A DNA stretch of 24,096 nt, from positions 1 to 24,096 of the forward strand of contig JAEWNY010000104.1 of NCBI GenBank assembly GCA_023461075.1. The letters are read 5' to 3'. Below the pieces are notes generated by a model, which worked only from the letters and a program-made list of their open reading frames with translations, made no database searches and had not been told where the DNA came from. Numbering within the stretch: the stretch's first letter is position 1; each line of letters begins with the position of its first letter. This document shows, one piece after another, positions 7,960 to 13,351 of this stretch. The DNA is from Pseudomonadota bacterium. GTDB lineage: Bacteria; Pseudomonadota; Gammaproteobacteria; Xanthomonadales; Xanthomonadaceae. The translations under genes and the position numbers were made by a program.

Positions 7960-8817
7960 ATGAACAACACGGTCGCCAATCAGAACTGCAGCGGCTCCGT
8001 GCAAGAGGCCGGGGACGCGAGCGCGAGCGTAGAGGGCGATGAACAAGTGAGCGCCGAAGGCGTGGCCGAATGCACGGCACTGCAAGCAAGGCATGACACG
8101 CTCGAAGCCGAATTGGCGCGCCTTCGCGCCGCGCAGCAAACGATGGCGCACGGGATTTCCCACGACCTGCGGGGACCGCTGAGGGCGATCGACGCGGCCG
8201 CGTCGCAGCTCCTGCGTATGGAGCCCGACGCAGCCGATGGCCGGGTCCAGGACCAGGCGGCGCGAATCCGCGGCGCGGTGGCGCGCATGGCATCCCTCAT
8301 CGACTCCTTGCTGGAATACCAGCGACTGGGGCAGGCGTCTCCTGCCGTGGCGGAGGTGGACCTGGCCTTCGTCGCCGATTGGGCGTTGATGGATCTGCGC
8401 GACCTGCATCCGGAAACGCCGATCGATGCCGAGGTCCAGCCGGGTCTTGTGGCGCGCGGGGACGAGGGGCTGCTGAAGGCGCTGTTCGGCAAGCTGTTCG
8501 ACAACAGCCGGCGCTTCGCGGATGCCGGCCGTGGCGTGCGCATCCGCGTCACCGGAGAGCGCACCGAAGCAGGTGGCCTGCACCTGAGCGTGGCGGATCA
8601 CGGCATCGGCATGGAGATGCGCAGTCCCGAGCAACCGTTCGAAGCCTTCATGCGCCTGCACGGGAGTGGCCAGGGCGCCGGTGACGGGCTGGGCCTTACA
8701 ATCGCCAAGGCGATCGTCGAGCGGCATGGCGGCCGCATCTGGGCCGTATCTGAGGTCGGCGCGGGGACGACCATCCACGTGCTGTTGCCGCAGGAAGCAA
8801 CCGACCCGACACGCTGA
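7960..8817 (+). CDS. Soluble sensor histidine kinase, orphan
   Basis: A 285-residue protein with no signal peptide or membrane helix. A short N-terminus and a likely coiled coil (about 38-60, ALQARHDTLEAELARLR) lead to a HisKA H-box ISHDLRGPLRAI with His68. The ATPase domain shows the N-box KLFDNSRRF (Asn182), DHGIG (213-217), GDGLGLTIAKAIVERHGG and GAGTTIHVLLP, so all catalytic boxes are present. No sensory domain is recognisable. No response regulator gene is adjacent. It lies directly upstream of the fap-like operon in the same orientation, 300 bp away, so a role in controlling that operon is possible but is inference only. A TAGGTAG ribosome-binding site precedes the ATG. Confidence 0.88.
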   Translation: MNNTVANQNCSGSVQEAGDASASVEGDEQVSAEGVAECTALQARHDTLEAELARLRAAQQTMAHGISHDLRGPLRAIDAAASQLLRMEPDAADGRVQDQAARIRGAVARMASLIDSLLEYQRLGQASPAVAEVDLAFVADWALMDLRDLHPETPIDAEVQPGLVARGDEGLLKALFGKLFDNSRRFADAGRGVRIRVTGERTEAGGLHLSVADHGIGMEMRSPEQPFEAFMRLHGSGQGAGDGLGLTIAKAIVERHGGRIWAVSEVGAGTTIHVLLPQEATDPTR

Positions 8818-8850
8818 TCGGGTTCATTGCCGGGGGACGGAGCCGCTGGG

Positions 8851-8872
8851 GGTGTTCGGCACGACGAACACG
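8851..8872 (+). repeat. 22-bp dyad, possible third activator site or kinase-gene hairpin
   Basis: GGTGTTCG (8851-8858) and CGAACACG (8865-8872) flank a 6-nt spacer; GTGTTCG and CGAACAC are exact complements. The 8-6-8 geometry and the outer GGTGT match the two dyads downstream, but the inner bases differ. It starts 34 bp after the kinase stop and could instead be a 3' hairpin of that mRNA, although no T-tract follows. Confidence 0.5.
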
Positions 8873-8893
8873 CCGCGCTACATCCTGTTTACG

Positions 8894-8915
8894 GGTGTAT
8901 CACTAGGGTTACATG
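8894..8915 (+). promoter_or_regulatory. Putative activator-binding dyad (UAS 1) of the fap-like operon
   Basis: GGTGTATC-N6-GTTACATG is an imperfect dyad fitting GGTGTAAC-N6-GTTACACC. It shares GGTG-N3-CAC-N4-GTTACA at identical spacing with a second copy 82 bp downstream. It lies about 170 bp upstream of the -24/-12 element, a usual distance for sigma-54 activators. The likely ligand is the activator encoded at 14747-16111 (inference). Confidence 0.6.
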
Positions 8916-8975
8916 TGCGGGATTGCCTTGATGCCGGTCGGTTTTCCGCCCCTTGCCAAGGCGAAAACACGATCA

Positions 8976-8997
8976 GGTGATGCACGGACGTTACACC
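8976..8997 (+). promoter_or_regulatory. Putative activator-binding dyad (UAS 2) of the fap-like operon
   Basis: GGTGATGC-N6-GTTACACC has a perfect right half-site and a degenerate left half-site. It is the second copy of the motif at 8894-8915 and lies about 85 bp upstream of the -24 element. The 82-bp distance between copies is close to eight helical turns, so both could be on the same DNA face. Confidence 0.6.
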
Positions 8998-9028
8998 CCG
9001 CCACGCGTGCACGCCGCGGCACACAGCG

Positions 9029-9041
9029 CAAACAATTGATT
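9029..9041 (-). promoter_or_regulatory. IHF-binding site between the UAS dyads and the promoter
   Basis: The minus strand reads AATCAATTGTTTG, an exact match to the IHF consensus WATCAA-N4-TTR. It sits between the upstream dyads and the -24/-12 element, where IHF bends DNA in many sigma-54 promoters such as nif promoters. The local sequence is much richer in A/T than the surroundings. Confidence 0.65.
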
Positions 9042-9060
9042 TGAATGGAAAAACCCGCGC

Positions 9061-9076
9061 TGGCACAGCCTGTGCG
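9061..9076 (+). promoter_or_regulatory. Sigma-54 (RpoN) -24/-12 promoter of the fap-like operon
   Basis: TGGCAC-N5-GTGCG matches the consensus TGGCAC-N5-TTGC in every position except one T. The essential GG (9062-9063) and GC (9074-9075) are exactly 12 bp apart. Transcription should begin near 9087, about 30 bp before the first gene. An IHF site and repeated dyads upstream, plus a sigma-54 activator gene at the other end of the cluster, support the call. Confidence 0.75.
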
Positions 9077-9117
9077 TAATGCCCTGCACCGGCGTTCTGC
9101 CGAGTAGGGGCCCCGTC

Positions 9118-9615
9118 ATGCGCATATGGATCGTGCTGCTTTGCCTTGCCATCGGCGGGCTCTCGGCGTCTGCCGGCCACGCCGCCGAAGCTCGGGTGGG
9201 CGTCAAGCCGAAGCACGGCGAGATGGTCCTGCTCCGCGATGTCAACGCGCGGCCCGCCTACCGCAAGGTGCCGCCGAGCTTTGCCTTGATCGTCGATCCG
9301 ACACCGAACGACCAGCTCCAAGGCGTGCTGGGCCAGGGTGAAATGAGTGACGACGACTTCGCCGCGCTGAGCAGCGGAAAGTCGCTTGCCACGATGGATG
9401 CGCAGACCGCGTCGATCGACACGCGGCTTTCAAGCGCCGGCTTGGGCGGGAACGGCCAAGGCCGCGTTGTCGGAGGCAGCGGCGGTGCCTTGGGTGGCGT
9501 GCTCGGTGGTGTGGGGGGCATGGTGGGCGGCTCCACACGTGGCATCAATTCGGCGGTATCGGGCGCGCTTTCGCAATTGCCACTGGGCAACCGTTCCGGC
9601 GGTGGCGGGCCATGA
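9118..9615 (+). CDS. Small exported protein in the fapA position, glycine-rich C-terminus
   Basis: 165 residues from the ATG at 9118; an earlier in-frame ATG at 9079 would lie upstream of the expected transcription start and disrupt the signal peptide. Residues 1-22 (MRIWIVLLCLAIGGLSASAG then HA) are a Sec signal peptide. Residues 23-75 include MVLLRDVNARPAYRKVPPS and look globular. MSDDDFAALSSG at 76-87 resembles a double-glycine leader. Residues 108-140 are very glycine-rich (GG-x2-GG-type repeats) and the end is GGGGP. It overlaps the next gene by 4 bp (ATGA). Position suggests a FapA-like chaperone or accessory role, but I do not recognise FapA sequence in it. There is no cysteine outside the signal peptide. 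Confidence 0.75.
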   Translation: MRIWIVLLCLAIGGLSASAGHAAEARVGVKPKHGEMVLLRDVNARPAYRKVPPSFALIVDPTPNDQLQGVLGQGEMSDDDFAALSSGKSLATMDAQTASIDTRLSSAGLGGNGQGRVVGGSGGALGGVLGGVGGMVGGSTRGINSAVSGALSQLPLGNRSGGGGP

Positions 9616-10247
9616 ACGCGGTGCGCCATCTTTTCGGCAGCCTCCTGCTGCTCCTGGTTTCGCTGCCGGTTGCCGCGCAATCGAAGTCGGATGCGGACTA
9701 TCAGGCGATGCTGGGGTGGCTTGCATCCAGCCGGATCGAAGGCAATGCGCTGTCCGGTACCAGTGGCGCGGTCGCGGTGAACCAGGCCGCCGGCGACAAC
9801 AACCTGCAGGGCAACCTGCGTGCGGTCGCGGTGGGCGAGTACGCCGATACCCGCATCCAGCCGCTGCAGCGCTCATCCGCCAACACATCCGATACGCCGC
9901 GCCACGCCGAAGCCTTCATCGGCGAAGGCGCGCTGGCACGCAGCAGCGGGCTGGTATCGATCAATCAGGCCAGTGGCAGCGACAACATCGAGCTCAACAC
10001 GGTGGCGCTGGCGTTGGCCCAACGGGGCATACGCGAAGCAGACGACGGATTCCTGTCCGCGTCCGGCGTCGCGTCGGCAGGGGTGCAAAACGTCTCCGAA
10101 CCAGGGGGAACACAGGCGCAAACCCGCAAGGTGGGCCTGGACGCTTCTGCCTTGCGTGGGTTCGAGGGGGTGCTGCAGCTCAATCAGGTCGCAGGTGGGC
10201 GAAACGCCACGGAGAACAGGCTGCAGATCTCCGTGCTGGGTCCATGA
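9612..10247 (+). CDS. fapB: FapB-like minor amyloid protein with three repeats
   Basis: 211 residues: a signal peptide (1-22, ending VAA before QSKS) and three imperfect repeats of about 32 residues at 44-75, 104-136 and 178-209. Each has the core G-x-V-x-[VIL]-N-Q-x2-G-x2-N-x3-N followed by alternating hydrophobic residues, for example GAVAVNQAAGDNNLQGN. Two non-repeat linkers separate them. This R-L-R-L-R layout and the Asn/Gln/Gly-rich beta-hairpin repeats are those of the Fap amyloid subunits. Its small size and place before the larger subunit fit FapB, thought to nucleate or be a minor fibre component. There is no cysteine and no C-terminal CxxC. The start overlaps the previous stop (ATGA). 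Confidence 0.8.
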   Translation: MNAVRHLFGSLLLLLVSLPVAAQSKSDADYQAMLGWLASSRIEGNALSGTSGAVAVNQAAGDNNLQGNLRAVAVGEYADTRIQPLQRSSANTSDTPRHAEAFIGEGALARSSGLVSINQASGSDNIELNTVALALAQRGIREADDGFLSASGVASAGVQNVSEPGGTQAQTRKVGLDASALRGFEGVLQLNQVAGGRNATENRLQISVLGP

Positions 10248-10292
10248 CCGGCGATCACATCAACTGAAACTGTGCAATCAAGGAGAGAAGCG

Positions 10293-11750
10293 ATGAAAAC
10301 CCAGCTCAAGATGACGGCGATCGCAGCCGCGGTGGCGATGTTCGCAACCGGCAGCGCATTCGCACAGACTGTTGTCGACGCCAAGGTCAAGGCCCGCGTC
10401 AACCTCAACTACGACTACAACCACACCGACAACATCGAACACAACGAAACCACCAACAACACTGTCAACTACACCGACAACTACACCTCGAATCACACTG
10501 ACAGCCAGAAGCATTCCGAGGACATCGCGGTCAAGCAACGCATCGACCAGAGCCTGTCCGAGGACCTGTCGTTCAAGCAGAGCATCGACCAGAGCCTGAC
10601 CGAGAAGGTCAACCTGGAAACCGACCTTCGCACCACCGACATCCAGAAGGATGTCCGCACCGAGAGCAACGAACACGAAGTGCGCGTGGCGATGGACAAG
10701 GAGCTGCGCCTGAAGTCGGACATCGTGATCAGTGGCCGCCCGACGGTCAGCGGTGACATGCAAATCGATTCCGCCGCGATCGCGATCATCGACAACCGCC
10801 AGTCCTCGAGCAACAACCAGGGCGAGAACCGCGCGCTCAGCAACAACGCGGTGATTGGCGATGACACCGCATCCAACGCCTCGGGCAACCTGGGCTTCAA
10901 CGTGGCCGCCGGCGACAACAACGTGCAGGACAATGCTGCCGCACTGTCGGCCGCCGACGCCAGCTTCGCCTTCGGCATGGCCGATGCCGAGGTCTTCGTG
11001 AACCAGGCAGGCTCGGGCAATCTAACGATGAACAACGGCGTCACCAACGCTGCGGGTGTCGGTGGCAATGCCTTCGCCAATGCTTCGGGCAACATCGGCG
11101 TGAACGTGGCTTCGGGCAACAACAACCTGCAGAAGAACGCGTTGGCCGCTTCGGTGGCGACCACCCGTTACGCCACGGCCTCGATCAGCTCCAATCAGCA
11201 CAGTGCGGGCAACGCGGTGAGCAACCAGGGCGTGGCCGAAAGGTTCACCGACACGGTTGAGGTGGCGATGCGTGGACGCGTGTCCGGCTCCACCAGTGCC
11301 TCGGGTCAGGGCAGCTACAGCGGACGCGGCAACGCCTACCAGCGCAACGACTTCTATCCCGATACCTGGACCGGCGCATCGCACACCGGTGGTAACTCGA
11401 CCGGCCACATCGACTTCGACAGCGAGGCACAGGGCGCGGTGGCCAATCCGTATCGTGACGGCGCCGGCGGCCTGGCCTTCGACACCGATGAACGCGGTTC
11501 GCTCGGGTACAGCGAGATGGGCAGCGCCGATCTCCAGGCGTCGTTGACCGGCACGGTGTCGAGCAGCCGCTGGGTGATCAAGGACGCCACCAACAGCGCG
11601 TCGCTTTCGGGCAGCGCGTTCAGCGGCGCCAGCGGCAACATCGGCGTGAACGTCGCCTCGGGCACCGGCAACATGCAGGCCAACAGCCTGGCATTGGCCG
11701 TGGCACAGCCCTCGGCTCCGGGCGGTGGTGGCGGCGGCGGCGGCGAGTAA
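10293..11750 (+). CDS. fapC: FapC-like major amyloid subunit
   Basis: 485 residues from the ATG at 10293 (AGGAGAG ribosome-binding site upstream). The signal peptide ends at about residue 24 (GSAFA before QTVV). Residues 40-75 are rich in Asn, Thr, His and Asp; 80-110 carry a 14-residue tandem repeat built on KQxIDQSLxE. Three amyloid repeats follow at about 193-220, 260-288 and 442-470, each with ASGN[LI]G-[FV]-NVA-[AS]-G-x2-N-x-Q-x-N. Linkers are about 40 and 155 residues, the second with Gly/Ser/Tyr-rich stretches. This R1-L1-R2-L2-R3 plan matches Pseudomonas FapC, the fibre-forming protein of biofilm amyloid. The C-terminus is PGGGGGGGGE rather than CxxC and no cysteine is present. Automatic annotation could mislabel it as an adhesin or heme-utilisation protein. 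Confidence 0.85.
   Translation: MKTQLKMTAIAAAVAMFATGSAFAQTVVDAKVKARVNLNYDYNHTDNIEHNETTNNTVNYTDNYTSNHTDSQKHSEDIAVKQRIDQSLSEDLSFKQSIDQSLTEKVNLETDLRTTDIQKDVRTESNEHEVRVAMDKELRLKSDIVISGRPTVSGDMQIDSAAIAIIDNRQSSSNNQGENRALSNNAVIGDDTASNASGNLGFNVAAGDNNVQDNAAALSAADASFAFGMADAEVFVNQAGSGNLTMNNGVTNAAGVGGNAFANASGNIGVNVASGNNNLQKNALAASVATTRYATASISSNQHSAGNAVSNQGVAERFTDTVEVAMRGRVSGSTSASGQGSYSGRGNAYQRNDFYPDTWTGASHTGGNSTGHIDFDSEAQGAVANPYRDGAGGLAFDTDERGSLGYSEMGSADLQASLTGTVSSSRWVIKDATNSASLSGSAFSGASGNIGVNVASGTGNMQANSLALAVAQPSAPGGGGGGGGE
10530..10604 (+). repeat. Two-copy 42-bp period tandem repeat inside the fapC-like gene
   Basis: Units begin at 10530 and 10572 and share most of 33 bp, encoding KQRIDQSLSED and KQSIDQSLTEK. 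The 14-residue period suggests a helical or coiled segment ahead of the amyloid repeats. It is coding and in frame. Confidence 0.7.
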
Positions 11751-11801
11751 TCGTTGATTCGTCAGCCAAGCGTTTCCCATCCGTAAGGGCGGGATGCAGG
11801 A

Positions 11802-11829
11802 GGCCCCGTTCCTCCCCCGGGGCGGGGCC
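11802..11829 (+). terminator. GC-rich hairpin after the major subunit gene, possible attenuator
   Basis: GGCCCCG (11802-11808) pairs with CGGGGCC (11823-11829) in the 102-bp gap between the fapC-like and fapD-like genes. Only a weak CCCGTTT follows, so termination would be partial. Such a site could lower expression of the export genes relative to the subunit genes or protect the upstream mRNA. Confidence 0.4.
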
Positions 11830-11852
11830 CCCGTTTCGACATCGGAACTCGC

Positions 11853-12551
11853 ATGAAAGCTTTTTCTTCCCTTTGCCTGATCCTCTGCCTGGCGCTCCAT
11901 TCACGCGCCGCATCCGCGGCAGACGTGCTCTTTGCCGGCGTATTGCCGGATGGGGCCACGGTGCGCAAGCCGGTCGAAAGCATGCGCGAGGCGAAGTTTC
12001 GCCACCTGGTGCGGCAGCAGACCGACTACAGCTGCGGCGCGGCATCGCTGGCCACCATCCTGCGCCACGCCTACCACCTCAATGCCGATGAGGCGACGGT
12101 GATCGAAGGGATGATGGGCCTGGCCGATCCCGAGGTGGTTCGCGAGCGCGGATTCTCGCTGCTGGACATCAAGCGCTATGTCGAGTCGATCGGCATGCGC
12201 GGTCGCGGCTACCGGGTGAACGAGGAACGCCTGCGCTCGCTGCGTGTCCCCGGATTGATCCTGATGGATGTACAGGGCTTCCGCCACTTCGTGGTGTTGA
12301 AGACCGTCAACGACGACATGGTCGAGCTGGGCGATCCGATCCTCGGCAACCGCCGGATGAAGGTCGACGAGTTCATGGCGGCATGGCCGTCACGCGCGAT
12401 CTTCGTGGTGATCGGCACCGACTTCGACCGCAACACCGTGCTGCTGCAGCCATCGGCGCAACCCAGCGCACGCGCGCTCTACGCGCGGCAAGGCCCGATC
12501 ACCGATGCCGAACTCCTGGACTTCGGCTTCACCCACGCGGATCTTTTCTAG
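11853..12551 (+). CDS. fapD: FapD-like C39-fold cysteine protease
   Basis: 232 residues with a signal peptide (1 to about 22, AASA before ADVL), so it acts in the periplasm. The C39 peptidase fold is clear: QQTDYSCGAASLATIL holds oxyanion Gln55 and nucleophile Cys61; GFRHFVVLK holds His145; ELGDPILGNRRM holds Asp161, 16 residues after the His as usual in C39 proteases. All catalytic residues are therefore present. No ABC transporter domains are fused, unlike bacteriocin exporters. In Pseudomonas, FapD is the protease of the Fap system, needed for subunit export. It has its own weak ribosome-binding site after a hairpin and is 8 bp from the next gene. Confidence 0.87.
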   Translation: MKAFSSLCLILCLALHSRAASAADVLFAGVLPDGATVRKPVESMREAKFRHLVRQQTDYSCGAASLATILRHAYHLNADEATVIEGMMGLADPEVVRERGFSLLDIKRYVESIGMRGRGYRVNEERLRSLRVPGLILMDVQGFRHFVVLKTVNDDMVELGDPILGNRRMKVDEFMAAWPSRAIFVVIGTDFDRNTVLLQPSAQPSARALYARQGPITDAELLDFGFTHADLF

Positions 12552-12559
12552 GAGAGGTC

Positions 12560-13351
12560 ATGAAGACTTCCACCTCATCGGCAAGTACCCGACGGCTGCG
12601 TGCAGCCCTTCTGGGCGCGCTGGCTACCGGAACGCTGCCGGTGCTGGCGCAAGAAGCGCCACTGGTGCCGGCCAACAACGGTCTGGAAGAGATTCCGGAC
12701 GAAGAACTCGGGCAGATGCGCGGACGCTACACCGTCGGCGACAACCGGGTGCTGTGGTTCGGCGTATCGATGATCACCACCTGGCAGACGCAGGCCGGGC
12801 AGACCGTTCGCGGCAACCTGGATGTCGCCATCGACTTGCGTGGCCAGCGCCCGACGGTCACTTTCACCCCCAATGTGAACATCAGCGAAGGCGCATCGGA
12901 TGCGCAGACGCACATCGCCAGCGGCGGCAGCATCGACAGCGCCGGGCTGGCCAACGTATCCGGCATGGTGCAGAGCGTGCAGGTGGCCGGCGACGGCAAC
13001 CGCGCCGGCAACAGCACGCGGCTGGTCGTGCGCAGCGGGGACGTGCCGGTATCCAGGCAGACGTATGCCGCCGGTGCCTCGCGGGCGGCCAACGGATCGG
13101 CCAGTGCCAGCGCGACCCACGACGGGCAGGGCATCCGGCTGGTCGTCGATGCGGGCGATCTGGGCAGCGCGACGCAATGGATCCGCCCGGGCAGCGTCGG
13201 CCAAAGCATCAGCGTGACCGGCAACGGCCAGTTCGTCAGCAATGAACTGCGCATGGAACTGGTCCGGCAATCCTTGCCCGCCACCACCGCGCTCACCCAG
13301 AACGTGGCGCAGGCCATCGCATTGAACAGAGGGATCGGACACGGGCCATGA
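12560..13351 (+). CDS. fapE: FapE-like exported protein with leader-like motif and two degenerate repeats
   Basis: 263 residues from the ATG at 12560 (GGAGAGG upstream). The signal peptide ends near residue 30 (LPVLA before QEAP). Residues 45-56, IPDEELGQMRGR, form a motif resembling bacteriocin double-glycine leaders. Then come YTVGDNRVLWFGVSM and a long Gly/Ser/Asn-rich region. Segments at about 129-157 (SGMVQSVQVAGDGNRAGN) and 212-235 (VGQSISVTGNGQFVSNEL) look like degenerate copies of the amyloid repeat. Placement between fapD-like and fapF-like genes fits FapE, an extracellular fibre-associated component. Sequence identity to FapE cannot be confirmed by eye. It overlaps the next gene by 4 bp (ATGA). 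Confidence 0.7.
   Translation: MKTSTSSASTRRLRAALLGALATGTLPVLAQEAPLVPANNGLEEIPDEELGQMRGRYTVGDNRVLWFGVSMITTWQTQAGQTVRGNLDVAIDLRGQRPTVTFTPNVNISEGASDAQTHIASGGSIDSAGLANVSGMVQSVQVAGDGNRAGNSTRLVVRSGDVPVSRQTYAAGASRAANGSASASATHDGQGIRLVVDAGDLGSATQWIRPGSVGQSISVTGNGQFVSNELRMELVRQSLPATTALTQNVAQAIALNRGIGHGP

Noticed and set aside
9079..9117. Earlier ATG at 9079 as the start of the first fap-like gene
   Set aside because: It lies upstream of the predicted sigma-54 transcript start and would put 13 non-hydrophobic residues before a normal signal peptide.
10870..11700. Spaced repeats in the fapC-like gene that could suggest a repeat array
   Set aside because: They are in-frame, imperfect protein repeats with unequal spacing, not CRISPR repeats.
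11701..11715. TGGCACAGCCC near the end of the fapC-like gene, similar to the -24 half of the operon promoter
   Set aside because: The -12 GC is missing at the required spacing (GG is present instead), and the sequence is coding.
11853..12551. C39 domain as part of a bacteriocin exporter
   Set aside because: There are no ABC or membrane domains, the protein has a Sec signal peptide, and the neighbours are amyloid-type proteins rather than small peptide precursors.
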